37,463 nucleotides of DNA from Methanosarcinales archaeon. Its GTDB lineage: Archaea > Halobacteriota > Methanosarcinia > Methanosarcinales > Methanocomedenaceae. Under the pieces are notes generated by a model. It was not told where the DNA came from. It searched no databases and worked only from the letters and a program-made list of their open reading frames with translations. Shown one piece after another: positions 8,124-16,913 of this stretch. Position 1 is the stretch's first letter. Each line of letters opens with the position of its first letter. A program made the translations under genes and the position numbers. The stretch lies in assembly GCA_021108405.1 (NCBI GenBank), contig JAIOQW010000352.1, forward strand, positions 1-37,463. The letters run 5' to 3'.

Positions 8124-9704
8124 TTATTCTGACACTGACTCATTGGAGAATAAATTGGAAATAAACTCAATAACCATAGAAAATATTCCGCTTGTTGAGA
8201 CTTCAGTCTGGTTGGCTATTGCCTGGGTTGCATTTTCAGTATTATTAGTTTCATTTACAGTATTATAAGCTTCATTTACATAGATTGTTATAGTATTAGA
8301 AGCAGTCGTACCTGAATAACCATATATATCTGAAAAATTAGCACTAGCAGACGGCAGCAGCATATCTTGTGTCGAATTTATCTTTATTCGATAAACAAGA
8401 CGCTGACTGCCGCCTTCCTGCAAAAAAACTCTTTTTAATCGTGTAATACTATTATTTGATAAAATTGCATTTTCCGGTATTATATCGCTTACGTTGACTG
8501 TAGCTTGGATAGTGCCTGTATTTTTGATATTCACACTTACTGTTACTTCGTCTCCAGGACTTATGTAGGTTTGATCTGTGGATTTAGTCAGGTTGATGCA
8601 TGCTGCGTGTACAATGATCTGTGATTGATTTAAAATCGATGTAGCATCATATTGTTTCCCGTCCAGGCTCCAGTTAGCCACAGCATCAGGGATAGTGTAT
8701 ATCCCATGAGAGAGGGGTTTCATTGAATATGAAAACTCCTTCTTTTTCTTTGAACTTAGATTAAATTCCCAGTCCAGACTTGAATCATCATCAAGTACAA
8801 AGTTTTCAGGAAGATAGTCTGTAAGTACAATACCTTTTATATCTGTTATTCCCGGATTAGAAATTTCAAGAGTTACCAATGCGGTGGAATTAGTTGAAAT
8901 ATTTGAATTATTAGTATAATTATTATAAACAATATCATGGTTCTTAATATAATCACCATGTAGATAAACAGATTCGGTTACTTTTTTTTGTATTTCAAGT
9001 ATTTTCCAGCCTGGTAATATTGTGATCGATCTTGATGTATTGGCAGTGATCCTCTCCCCATCCCAGCTCTTACCAAATACTGTAGATGTAATATTGTATG
9101 TTCGTTGTTCCTTTAAATTGGGAATTTTAAGATAGAATTCTATTTTTTCCGAGCGTCGTTTTGCAATATTATCATAATTAAATTTTAGATTTTTTGATGT
9201 TTGCAATCCATCTGTTTGAATATTAAGTTCTACATCTTTGATACTCCATGTTCCGGTATTCTTTACCACCACTTCTGTTTGAATTATTTGATCATCCGGC
9301 TCATATACCTCTTTATTAATTGAAATTGTTAACTGAAGTTCAGGTACGGCTCGAAAACGTACTTCAATTTCTGCTCTTGGTTTATCCTTTTCGTTGATCC
9401 ATATCCTATTATAACCAGTGGTATTGACTACAGTAACATTGATCTCATCATTATAATTTATCCATTCGTTCCCTGTTATAATATCACTCGCTACCACTTC
9501 TTCATTCTGGTATATTGTGATAAGAACAAGACCGGGGTCTACATAAAAAGCAGATGCTTCTACTTTATATCCTTCTTTTGAGAAACGATCACCCTCATAG
9601 AGTGTATATTCGCTTTCTGATGCCCATTCAATATCCTCTGCTGATGTCGTTTCTATTGATAATAGAATGATAAGCAGTATAAGAATGATTGTAGTTGATC
9701 TCAT
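8124..9704 (-). CDS. Secreted surface protein with S-layer-like N-domain and DUF11-type repeats
   Basis: 526 residues. A signal peptide occupies about 1-22 (hydrophobic IILILLIILLS, cleavage near TSAED). Residues about 23-120 are beta-rich and resemble the S-layer duplicated domain of Methanosarcinales. About 125-235 is a CARDB/NEW3-like sandwich (VVVKNTGTWSIKDVEL). Two DUF11-like repeats follow, at about 265-365 (LEISNPGITDIKGIVLTDYL) and 375-480 (VSVNIKNTGTIQATVNVSD). N-x-S/T sequons are very dense. There is no strong C-terminal membrane anchor, only an amphipathic end (SMVIEFISNLFSN). It follows the A protein at 9761-10600 on the same strand, separated by a hairpin plus T-run. Likely an envelope component; partner unknown. 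Confidence 0.75.
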   Translation of the reverse strand: MRSTTIILILLIILLSIETTSAEDIEWASESEYTLYEGDRFSKEGYKVEASAFYVDPGLVLITIYQNEEVVASDIITGNEWINYNDEINVTVVNTTGYNRIWINEKDKPRAEIEVRFRAVPELQLTISINKEVYEPDDQIIQTEVVVKNTGTWSIKDVELNIQTDGLQTSKNLKFNYDNIAKRRSEKIEFYLKIPNLKEQRTYNITSTVFGKSWDGERITANTSRSITILPGWKILEIQKKVTESVYLHGDYIKNHDIVYNNYTNNSNISTNSTALVTLEISNPGITDIKGIVLTDYLPENFVLDDDSSLDWEFNLSSKKKKEFSYSMKPLSHGIYTIPDAVANWSLDGKQYDATSILNQSQIIVHAACINLTKSTDQTYISPGDEVTVSVNIKNTGTIQATVNVSDIIPENAILSNNSITRLKRVFLQEGGSQRLVYRIKINSTQDMLLPSASANFSDIYGYSGTTASNTITIYVNEAYNTVNETNNTENATQAIANQTEVSTSGIFSMVIEFISNLFSNESVSE

Positions 9705-9717
9705 TTTTCCGTTATAT

Positions 9718-9752
9718 TTTAAAAAAAAGAAAACTGCCGTTTCCAGCAGTTT
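9718..9752 (-). terminator. Hairpin and T-run terminator between surface genes
   Basis: On the minus strand AAACTGC and GCAGTTT (9752-9731) form a 7-bp perfect stem with an 8-base loop, followed directly by TC and a run of eight T. It sits right after the stop of the A protein gene at 9761 and just before the 526-residue gene, so it probably reduces expression of the latter relative to the former. Archaeal termination depends mainly on the T-run. Confidence 0.75.
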
Positions 9753-9760
9753 CTATATGT

Positions 9761-10600
9761 TCATACAGCTTCAACCTCAAAGTTAATACTTCCCTGATAG
9801 GTACCTGATGCAAGTTGGTCCGGATAGTTCAAATAGAAATTATGGTCGGATGTTGCACCGGCACTAATGTCCGAATCAATTACAGTCAGAGTTTCCGAAA
9901 GTACAATATCATCCACTTCCATGTTTGACATATCGATCTGGTTTGTGCCATTGATCAGTGGTGTTCCTTCCACTGATACCTTGATCTTCATTCCAACACC
10001 ATCAGGATCATTATTAATGATCTGGATTGTGTTCAAATCCGATTCAACACGGATGCCAGGTAAAGATGCCGGAAAACTAATAGAAGTGATAGAATTTCCT
10101 GATCCGTCCTTGATCTCAAAACCTGTTAGTGGATTTTCGAACACCTCTCCGACTTTGATACCATTATTTGTCGCAATCGAACCTGTATTGTCGGTTGCAT
10201 TGACGAATACATGTTTAAGAGCACTTGATGATGATATGCTCAATGTACCAATAAAGGTAGCTGTATTGTCATCTACATTACCGCTATGAGACAGGGCTAT
10301 AACCGTATCATCTTGGCTAATGGTTGTGTCATCGGAGAGTATCAGTTCAACTGTTGCGATATCTGATACACCATCGTTGTCTCTTACATTAACGGCAAAG
10401 TCAATTGGTTCCCCGGTAAAGCCGTAAGGAATTAAATAGTCTCTCTCAACTCCAGGGGTTGCTGTAAAACTTGAACTGTTTATTACAGGATCGGCAGCAG
10501 GGTCTAAGACGGCTGCTTCCGTAACATATGTTTCAGTAATCCCGGTAGCCTGTGCTACTGTTAGTATGAGTATACCCAGAAGCAAAATTTGCATTTTCAT
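9761..10600 (-). CDS. Secreted surface protein 'A', third set (Ig-like plus C-terminal beta domain)
   Basis: 280 residues from the ATG at 10600, chosen because GGGAGG lies about 9 bases upstream and a signal peptide starts there (MKMQILLLGILILTVAQATG). A 27-residue in-frame upstream extension is lysine/asparagine-rich and rejected. Residues about 30-150 form an Ig-like domain with VRDNDGVSDIATVELILSDD, the same landmark as VSDPNGISELATV in the protein at 12343. The C-terminal ~120 residues are a beta domain ending LASGTYQGSINFEVEAV, matching the GTxxNxYxGxLSI ending of the other two A proteins. No anchor is present, so it is probably held by a partner. It lies 85 bases after its B partner (10686-11600). 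Confidence 0.75.
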   Translation of the reverse strand: MKMQILLLGILILTVAQATGITETYVTEAAVLDPAADPVINSSSFTATPGVERDYLIPYGFTGEPIDFAVNVRDNDGVSDIATVELILSDDTTISQDDTVIALSHSGNVDDNTATFIGTLSISSSSALKHVFVNATDNTGSIATNNGIKVGEVFENPLTGFEIKDGSGNSITSISFPASLPGIRVESDLNTIQIINNDPDGVGMKIKVSVEGTPLINGTNQIDMSNMEVDDIVLSETLTVIDSDISAGATSDHNFYLNYPDQLASGTYQGSINFEVEAV

Positions 10601-10685
10601 ATATATATACCTCCCTATTTTTTCTTTTGTATTATTTTTTAAATTAGTTTGTTTTTCTTTATTTTGATAGATTTTTTTCACTTTA

Positions 10686-11600
10686 TTAAATAACCTGTTT
10701 TATAATAACCAATAGCAGTATCATTATAATACCAATCACAAGAATATATGTGATTTTGCTCGTGTTTTTATTAGAAGCAGTATTTATTTCTTCCGTTACT
10801 GTACTGTTGTGTGTGATGGTGGGTGTTGGTGTTGATTTGAGAGAGTCTCGAAGAATTATTATAAATTCATGGTTATTATCATACAGTATTTCGTCATAAA
10901 GTCCGATCTCAATATTTGCTGTATAATTTCCTGTTCCTTGTCCTGTCGAGTCCCATACCAATTCAAGTACCTGTTTATTATGTGCGGTGACCTCGGTACT
11001 ATTTACAGATATGGTATCCACTATTTCATTGTTCTTTATTATTGCAGCAGTGAAATACGGTGAAGCTACAACATTACCAGTATTTTCAAATTCTACTGTA
11101 ATTACGAGTGGTTCATTAACGCTGATATCATGAACTGTAACATTGGTAACAGACCCGCTGGGCTGTTCTCCATATACATTGACCGTTACTTTTGTACTGG
11201 CTGAAAAGCTAACCCCGGAACCGGTCACATCACTTGATTCCTGTACGCTGCAAAAGGATGAAAGTATCTTTCCCTGATATGTTCCAGGACCTTTAGCTGA
11301 TATTGAAACCAAAATGGTTTGTTTATTATCTGGTTGGAGGATAAAATTATTATCACTAAAATTGATCCTTATTATATCTGAGTCATTGATATCTCCCTGG
11401 GTGCTGAAATGAACCTGCAATGGTACTATGTCGGTGTTTTGTACTATCAAGTTGCATTTCCTGGCCTCTTTAAAATCTTGTGAGGCGACCGTGTCGATTA
11501 TAATTACTCCTGGTCCGGCGGCTGCGCTTATGGCTTGTGATGAGTCTGTGTGTATTATTAAACTTATGAATATAAGCAGAAACATAACTTTTTTATTCAT
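10686..11600 (-). CDS. Surface protein 'B', third set, C-terminally membrane-anchored
   Basis: 304 residues from the ATG at 11600. AGGAGG is 3-4 bases upstream, and the chosen start gives a clean signal peptide (MNKKVMFLLIFISLII). A further 19 in-frame upstream residues are not supported. Domain 1 (about 25-150) has ARKCNLIVQNTDIVPLQVHF and GPGTYQGKILS. Domain 2 (about 155-250) has ITVEFENTGNVVASPYF, close to VKVIFENTGNVIVNPKI in the B protein at 13464. A Thr/Ser/Asn linker (about 252-277) leads to a C-terminal membrane helix (ITYILVIGIIMILLLVIIK) without a PGF motif. It is shorter than the other B proteins by one sandwich domain. Probably anchors or assembles the adjacent A protein; inference only. 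Confidence 0.72.
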   Translation of the reverse strand: MNKKVMFLLIFISLIIHTDSSQAISAAAGPGVIIIDTVASQDFKEARKCNLIVQNTDIVPLQVHFSTQGDINDSDIIRINFSDNNFILQPDNKQTILVSISAKGPGTYQGKILSSFCSVQESSDVTGSGVSFSASTKVTVNVYGEQPSGSVTNVTVHDISVNEPLVITVEFENTGNVVASPYFTAAIIKNNEIVDTISVNSTEVTAHNKQVLELVWDSTGQGTGNYTANIEIGLYDEILYDNNHEFIIILRDSLKSTPTPTITHNSTVTEEINTASNKNTSKITYILVIGIIMILLLVIIKQVI

Positions 11601-11657
11601 GATCCTCCTGATCCTTTTTAATTTGAAATTATAATTATATTGTGAAAAAGAAAACAT

Positions 11658-12342
11658 ATTCTTTTTTTTCGTATAATTTTTTTATATTACATATATCATA
11701 TTCTTTCATGTACATAGTTAATACCTGATTTAAACAGGGTGAATAACTAGTAAGGCCCTATTACCGCCATCAAGAACTCTAAATATTGAAATCATTGATA
11801 TTACTAAATAATATAATATTACTACTAATAAGAATATTAAATGAATAGCAATACCTACTCTAATATGCAGTATAAGTAGAATAGCTTAGTGCATAGCCAT
11901 ATTTAAAATAGTACGAATATGCAATATTAAGTAGAAAGGTACCCTTCAATAATCTTCCGGATATGAATAACACACACCATTGGTTATCTTATTATCTCTA
12001 TTTTAAACATGTTTTAATTTATTAGTATAAACTTATCTAAAATATATACTGTTTAGTATTTTGAATTTCATATATTTCAAATTCCAATTATTAAATTGGA
12101 CTTTTGGAAATATGTAACAAAGTAATATAGCATTTATGACTATTCTTAAGATGGAATTTATTAGTAACGTAGCTTTCGAATATAGTAATTAATCCTTATC
12201 TTTTTATTCATTATTACAATCCGCCAATAACTATATGAATTTAATACTATGTACAATTTGGATTCCAAGTATTGGGATTCTTAATGGGTTGACAAGTAAA
12301 AAATAAATAACCTATTAAAAATAATTGAAAGGAGAGAAAAAT
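11658..12342. other. AT-rich divergent intergenic region with a 20-bp direct repeat
   Basis: About 680 bases without a credible gene between two divergent surface-protein transcription units. It is very AT-rich and must contain both promoters. A direct repeat is visible: AATATGCAGTATAAGTAGA at 11862-11880 and AATATGCAATATTAAGTAGA at 11916-11935, 54 bases apart, close to five helical turns. This spacing suits a dimeric regulator but could be chance. GGAGAG at 12331-12336 is the ribosome-binding site of the gene starting at 12343. Confidence 0.5.
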
Positions 12343-13305
12343 ATGAATAAAATAAATTCAATGTTAGTTGCATTGGTTATGGTAATGGGAGTGTTTGCCC
12401 CTCTGGTATCAGCCGATATAGTAACAACTGAAGCAGTATTGAGCGGCGGATCACTAGACCCTATAATTCATGAAATGTTTGTTTGGGATTATGATGAAAA
12501 TACTAATATGAATGAAATCATACCAGAACCAGGATCAGGAAATGATGAGGTATGGAAAACATTTTATAAATATGTAATAGTATCAGATCCAAATGGTATA
12601 TCTGAACTCGCTACAGTATTTGAAGAGCTTAGAGACCCTGCTGGTAATCCGCTTACAACTGAAGCTGAGATGGTAGATATTACTTGGACTAGTGAAGTGA
12701 ATGATGTAATTGATCAAGCCTTAGCATGTGGTGTGATAACTCAAGCTGAATATGATGAATATGAGTGGGGACTTCGCCCAGACAAACTGCAATATAAAAT
12801 GTATAAGATTGCAAATGAACTAAACAACCATCATGAACCTGGTGATTATATAGTCTATTTTAAAGTAGTTGACAATACTGGTAAATTTTCAGAAAATACA
12901 TGCACTTTCGCCTACATAGGTATTAATGCTATGGAAATTGACTTTAATAACGTTAATTATGGCGAAATTCAAGTTGAATCAGAAAAGACGATAGCTGGTG
13001 ATGAAACTTTTGATCCCACAGGTACCAGCGATAAACCAACAATCAAAAACCAGGGTAATGTAAACATACAAATTAAGGTTTTAGGTGCTGATTTGATTGG
13101 ACTGTACGAACCTATTCAGACAATCGGTGCTTCTGCTCTAAGTGTTGAATTATTGGGCGATCATAGATATGATATATCAAGTTGGGTTACACTCGGTCCT
13201 GAATTAATACCCTGCACACCCACACAGATATGCTTTGATATCAATGCACCTTCTGGAACGACAGCAAATACATATGCAGGTTCATTAAGTATTGTCATAG
13301 CATAG
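12343..13305 (+). CDS. Secreted surface protein 'A', first plus-strand set
   Basis: 320 residues from the ATG at 12343. GGAGAG is 6 bases upstream; a TTG at 12325 in frame overlaps that site and is rejected. The signal peptide is MNKINSMLVALVMVMGVFAP, with cleavage near VSAD. The N-domain (about 30-190) contains EPGSGND, VSDPNGISELATVFEELRD and HEPGDYIVYFKVVDNTG. The C-domain (about 195-320) contains MEIDFNNVNYGEI, TIKNQGNVNIQIKV, GASALSVELLG and GTTANTYAGSLSIVIA. Every landmark recurs in the same order in the protein at 17671. No membrane anchor or lipobox. Followed by a strong hairpin/T-run at 13317 and then its B partner. Function unknown; likely an abundant exported structural protein. 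Confidence 0.78.
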   Translation: MNKINSMLVALVMVMGVFAPLVSADIVTTEAVLSGGSLDPIIHEMFVWDYDENTNMNEIIPEPGSGNDEVWKTFYKYVIVSDPNGISELATVFEELRDPAGNPLTTEAEMVDITWTSEVNDVIDQALACGVITQAEYDEYEWGLRPDKLQYKMYKIANELNNHHEPGDYIVYFKVVDNTGKFSENTCTFAYIGINAMEIDFNNVNYGEIQVESEKTIAGDETFDPTGTSDKPTIKNQGNVNIQIKVLGADLIGLYEPIQTIGASALSVELLGDHRYDISSWVTLGPELIPCTPTQICFDINAPSGTTANTYAGSLSIVIA

Positions 13306-13316
13306 AGAGTATAAAA

Positions 13317-13350
13317 ATGAGAGAGAATAACCTCTCTCATCATTTTTTTT
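13317..13350 (+). terminator. Hairpin and T-run after the A-protein gene
   Basis: ATGAGAGAG (13317-13325) pairs perfectly with CTCTCTCAT (13332-13340) over a 6-base loop, and a run of eight T ends at 13350. It lies 12 bases after the A-protein stop and 114 bases before the B-protein start, so B is probably made at a lower level or from its own promoter. Confidence 0.8.
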
Positions 13351-13463
13351 CCAAGTATACATTCCATAAGAGAATGTTGAGATATTAATTTTAAAACCAA
13401 AATGTTAATATAATATGGTTTTTCATTCATCATTAATTAAGATAATAAAAATGAGGATTTATT

Positions 13464-14642
13464 ATGAAAAAAATTATAATGTTGATTGCATTAATCGGAT
13501 TGGTTTCAATGGTGCAACCAGTATCCGCAATGGGCATAGGTGTGGCACCATCTGAAGTTTCAATCGAAAATGCATTAAGAGGCGGTGAAGCTCAAACTAC
13601 CGTAACTATATTTAATACAGGATCGGAAAATGATACATTCTTACTTTCCGCTTCAGGGGATATTAGTGAATGGGTAAGCTATTATAATAAGAACGATCCT
13701 GAAACAATTATTGAGACTATAGATATACCAGGTAGTGATAAAGTCCAGGTCCTGGCAGTATTACAAATCCCTTCTGATGCGCAGAACGAAAACTATTATG
13801 GTTCACTTGATATAACAACCGCCCCTAAAAATACAAGCACTGAAGGAGCAGGGCAACACCTCATCGTAGGTGCCTCTTCAAAAGTTACAATAGCAGTAAC
13901 CGGTGAACAAAAAATAGATGGAAAAGTAATAGGAATAACAATAGCAGATACCGAACATAACAACCCGCTAAAGGTAAAAGTAATATTTGAAAATACAGGA
14001 AATGTAATAGTTAATCCAAAAATCGATGTTATAATTTACCAGAATGAAAACGAAGTGCATAATTATATTCATCAGAGCACAAAAGTAAAACCCACCTTAA
14101 CAGAAACAATAATTGCCAGATGGAACACCACATCTTCGAATGTACCTGAAGATTATATTGCCAATGTGACTGTTTCACTCGGAGGGCGTACCATTAAGTC
14201 AAGAAATGTACCCTTTAAAATATTACCCTTTGGATCATTGACAAGACAGGGTAATCTAACTGAAATAATCGTCGAAAACGAACCGGTTATAGGCACTCCT
14301 TTAAGGATCGGAGCAGTTTTTAAAAATACAGGAATGATTGAATCCTCAGCTAAATTCAGTGGAGAAGTCTATAGAGATGGTGACTTTATTGACACAATCG
14401 CAAGTGATGAACTGTTAGTGGAAATAAATAAGGAAGTTATGCTTATCTCATATTTTAAACCAGAGTCAGCAGGAGATTATCTAATTAAAGGAAAGGTAAC
14501 ATATGCTGGAAAAGAAACTCCTGTAAAAGAAGTTGCATTTAATGTTACAAAAGTCAAAGGTACGCCTGGGTTTGAAGGCATTTCCGGGGTAATTATGATT
14601 ACTACGTTATTTTTATTAAGGCGTAAAATAAGGAATGATTAA
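13464..14642 (+). CDS. Surface protein 'B', first plus-strand set, with PGF-CTERM-like tail
   Basis: 392 residues. GAGG 8 bases upstream supports the ATG. Signal peptide about 1-22 (MLIALIGLVSMVQPVSA). The mature protein starts MGIGVAPSEVSIENALRGGE, then three beta-sandwich units: about 25-145 (TTVTIFNTGSENDTFLLSA), about 150-255 (VIFENTGNVIVNPKIDVII) and about 260-360 (VFKNTGMIESSAKFSGEVY). The C-terminus has PGF, a hydrophobic stretch (ISGVIMITTLFLL) and RRKIRND, the layout of archaeosortase PGF-CTERM sorting signals. It is colinear with the protein at 18766 over its whole length. The arrangement (exported partner protein plus anchored Ig-like protein) recalls bacterial WxL/DUF916 pairs in architecture, not demonstrably in homology. 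Confidence 0.78.
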   Translation: MKKIIMLIALIGLVSMVQPVSAMGIGVAPSEVSIENALRGGEAQTTVTIFNTGSENDTFLLSASGDISEWVSYYNKNDPETIIETIDIPGSDKVQVLAVLQIPSDAQNENYYGSLDITTAPKNTSTEGAGQHLIVGASSKVTIAVTGEQKIDGKVIGITIADTEHNNPLKVKVIFENTGNVIVNPKIDVIIYQNENEVHNYIHQSTKVKPTLTETIIARWNTTSSNVPEDYIANVTVSLGGRTIKSRNVPFKILPFGSLTRQGNLTEIIVENEPVIGTPLRIGAVFKNTGMIESSAKFSGEVYRDGDFIDTIASDELLVEINKEVMLISYFKPESAGDYLIKGKVTYAGKETPVKEVAFNVTKVKGTPGFEGISGVIMITTLFLLRRKIRND

Positions 14643-14663
14643 ATGGGTTTTTGAGATAAAAAA

Positions 14664-15917
14664 ATGAAGCAAATCTTACTTTCTTTTTTTATTCTATTAC
14701 TTTTAAGTATCGTAATAATGGGTTGTGTAGATCTGTTACAAACTGATACTGGTAATGATTATTATATTGAACATTCAATTATATTAAATACTAATGATAG
14801 CTATTACGCAGATCAACCTCAAATAAATAAAAATAAGGTTGTATGGACTGCAAATGATGGAAATGATTATGAAATATATTATTGGAACGGTACATTAAAT
14901 TCTAAAGGAGAGCCATCTGAAATTATTAAAATTAGCAATAATAGCTATCGTGATATTCACCCAAAAATTAATGCAGGTAGAGTTGTATGGATTGGTTATG
15001 AAAATATGACATCCCATATTTTTTACTGGGATGGTACTTTTAATTTGAATGGTACACCGATTGAACCGATAAAAATGAATAATGATCATCTTAATGTAAT
15101 TAATCCTGACATATACGAGGGTGAAATAGTATGGAAAGGATTTAATGATGATAGACTTGATATTTACTACTGGAATGGGACATATTATTCTAATGGTTCT
15201 CCAACTAATCCAAAGAAAATTTCTAATAGTGATCTTCGGGACTATTGCCCTATAATAAACGAAGATTTGATCATTTGGCGTGAATTTGATGGAAGAGACT
15301 ATGAGATATGTTTTTGGAATAAAACCTCTGGTTTGAATGGTAATCATGACCAAATAAAACGCACTAATGCAAATTCTTCCTCATATTATACTACGATATC
15401 ACAAGGAAAAGTAGTCTGGCAAAGATCAGATGGTTTCGACTCGGAAATTTATTTTTGGGATGGAAAATATGAAAAAAATGAAATTCCGGAACCAGTACAG
15501 ATTAGCAATAACACATATGATGACCTTTTTCCACAAATCTGTGCTAACAGAGTTGTTTGGGAGGGATTAATTAATAATAAACAAGGAATTTATTATTGGG
15601 ACGGGTCATTCGAATCAAATAGAAAACCAACCGAACCAATATTGATCAGTAATGATTCTTTTGATAATTATGCCCCAAAAATTGATGGGAATTGTGTTGT
15701 TTGGGTAGGTAATACAGGTAATTATAAGGGTATATACTATTGGGATGAGAGATTTAATAACGATGGTAGACCGATTGATCCTATATTGATAAGTAAAAAA
15801 GGGTCAAATAGTAACTCTCCTCAGATCAATGATGATAAAATAGTATGGGTTGGATCTGAAAACGGGACAAATATGATATATTACCTTGATCTGAATATTA
15901 GTAAAAATTATAAATAA
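14664..15917 (+). CDS. Lipoprotein with eight TolB-like propeller repeats
   Basis: 417 residues. The signal peptide ends in a lipobox (IVIMGC, Cys at about residue 21), so it is predicted to be lipid-anchored outside the cell. Eight consecutive units of about 48 residues follow, each of the form ISN-x4-D-x2-P-x-I-x4-VVW-x-G, then IYYWDG, then NG-x-P. The eighth unit stops after IYYLD. The VVW strand and YYWDG turn resemble TolB/WD40-like beta-propeller blades, so a seven- or eight-bladed propeller is likely. Asn-rich with many sequons. It starts 21 bases after the B gene, probably the same transcript. Role: extracellular binding scaffold; ligand unknown. A solitary module-A hairpin follows the stop. 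Confidence 0.78.
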   Translation: MKQILLSFFILLLLSIVIMGCVDLLQTDTGNDYYIEHSIILNTNDSYYADQPQINKNKVVWTANDGNDYEIYYWNGTLNSKGEPSEIIKISNNSYRDIHPKINAGRVVWIGYENMTSHIFYWDGTFNLNGTPIEPIKMNNDHLNVINPDIYEGEIVWKGFNDDRLDIYYWNGTYYSNGSPTNPKKISNSDLRDYCPIINEDLIIWREFDGRDYEICFWNKTSGLNGNHDQIKRTNANSSSYYTTISQGKVVWQRSDGFDSEIYFWDGKYEKNEIPEPVQISNNTYDDLFPQICANRVVWEGLINNKQGIYYWDGSFESNRKPTEPILISNDSFDNYAPKIDGNCVVWVGNTGNYKGIYYWDERFNNDGRPIDPILISKKGSNSNSPQINDDKIVWVGSENGTNMIYYLDLNISKNYK

Positions 15918-15922
15918 GGAAC

Positions 15923-15947
15923 AAAATCCTCTCTTTGGTCGGATTTT
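15923..15947 (+). repeat. Solitary module-A hairpin
   Basis: AAAATCC (15923-15929) pairs with GGATTTT (15941-15947) over an 11-base loop; TCTTGA follows as in the full composite copies. It begins 5 bases after the propeller lipoprotein stop, consistent with a 3'-end structure. Confidence 0.75.
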
Positions 15948-16058
15948 CTTGATTTAACAAAATAAGAATGTATATATATAGGAACAATCATGCCTTAGTT
16001 AATAGAAATCGTATCACTTGAACATAATTGTATAAAATTTTTCATATAAGGAAAAAAA

Positions 16059-16622
16059 ATGAAAAATAACTTGAAGAATCCCGTCATTCAGGTAGAATAT
16101 AAAAATCCTGAAAAACCTAAATTATCAAAAAGTGAGATTTTCGGGTTACTACAAAATGATCGAAGACGAAATACTATTGAGTTATTAAAAGCCAACGGCA
16201 GCCAGAGTCCCAGGTTTATTTCAGAAGAAATAGCCCGTTTAGAGTCAGGTATGGAAGAGCCAAGTAGTAACATACGCAAAAGCATATATGTCTCACTTCA
16301 TCAGACACACCTGCCCAAGATGGAGAATATGGGTATTCTTATCTATGACAGGAAAACAGATGAGATAAGACTTACCTCTGTAATTAATGATTTTGATATC
16401 TACCTGGAGACAGTAAAGAAAGGAGATATCTCATGGGGCCAGTATTATCTGGGTCTTAGTATTTTCTTTTTGGTGGGCAGTATGGGTATAGTAGCAGGTA
16501 TTATTACCTGGATATCAACTGCACAATGGATGATCTTTATTAATATCGTATTTGTTGTATCAGCCGCAGCCCATGTCAGGCAGATGAATAGTGTAAACGA
16601 AAAAAAGATTCCGGATAGCTAA
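16059..16622 (+). CDS. Membrane-bound winged-helix regulator (DUF7344-like)
   Basis: 187 residues. The N-terminal half (about 20-120) is a winged helix of the archaeal type also seen in DUF7344 proteins: IFGLLQNDRRRNTIELLKA, then EEIARLESG, then VSLHQTHLPKMENMGIL, a very characteristic landmark. The C-terminal half has two hydrophobic helices (about 127-150, YYLGLSIFFLVGSMGIVAGI, and about 153-172, AQWMIFINIVFVVSAAAHV), so the regulator is tethered to the membrane. AAGG lies upstream of the ATG. Relatives in haloarchaea often sit near exported protein genes. Here it lies between the two plus-strand A/B sets, making it the likely local regulator; its DNA targets are not shown. Confidence 0.82.
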   Translation: MKNNLKNPVIQVEYKNPEKPKLSKSEIFGLLQNDRRRNTIELLKANGSQSPRFISEEIARLESGMEEPSSNIRKSIYVSLHQTHLPKMENMGILIYDRKTDEIRLTSVINDFDIYLETVKKGDISWGQYYLGLSIFFLVGSMGIVAGIITWISTAQWMIFINIVFVVSAAAHVRQMNSVNEKKIPDS

Positions 16623-16913
16623 GTGATGGTAGTAATTTGACATTACTTCAGCAGAAAATTGACTATATTGGTTTGGAATCCCATTTTTTTTAATAAAAAT
16701 TTCTATTTACTCATATCCTGCACAATAATATCATTCATTTCCCTGGTAACATAGTTCATTTTAATTATATTCAAAACTATGTAATCAACCAATAACTATA
16801 TTATAATAAATCTTTATTGGATAGTATAATATAATATAATATATATTATAATAATATTAAACAAAACTTATAGTTTAATTTATCAAAAAAGTAAAGTAAT
16901 ATTTTAAGAAAAA
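16623..16913. other. AT-rich intergenic region
   Basis: About 290 bases without a credible gene. 16820-16860 is a near-pure A/T stretch with repeated TATAATA units, which probably includes the promoter of the gene at 16914. I see no clear hairpin or RNA gene. Confidence 0.5.

Noticed and set aside
12343-13305. A proteins as true WxL-domain proteins
   Set aside because: No paired W-x-L motifs or peptidoglycan-binding pattern; the similarity is only in gene-pair architecture.
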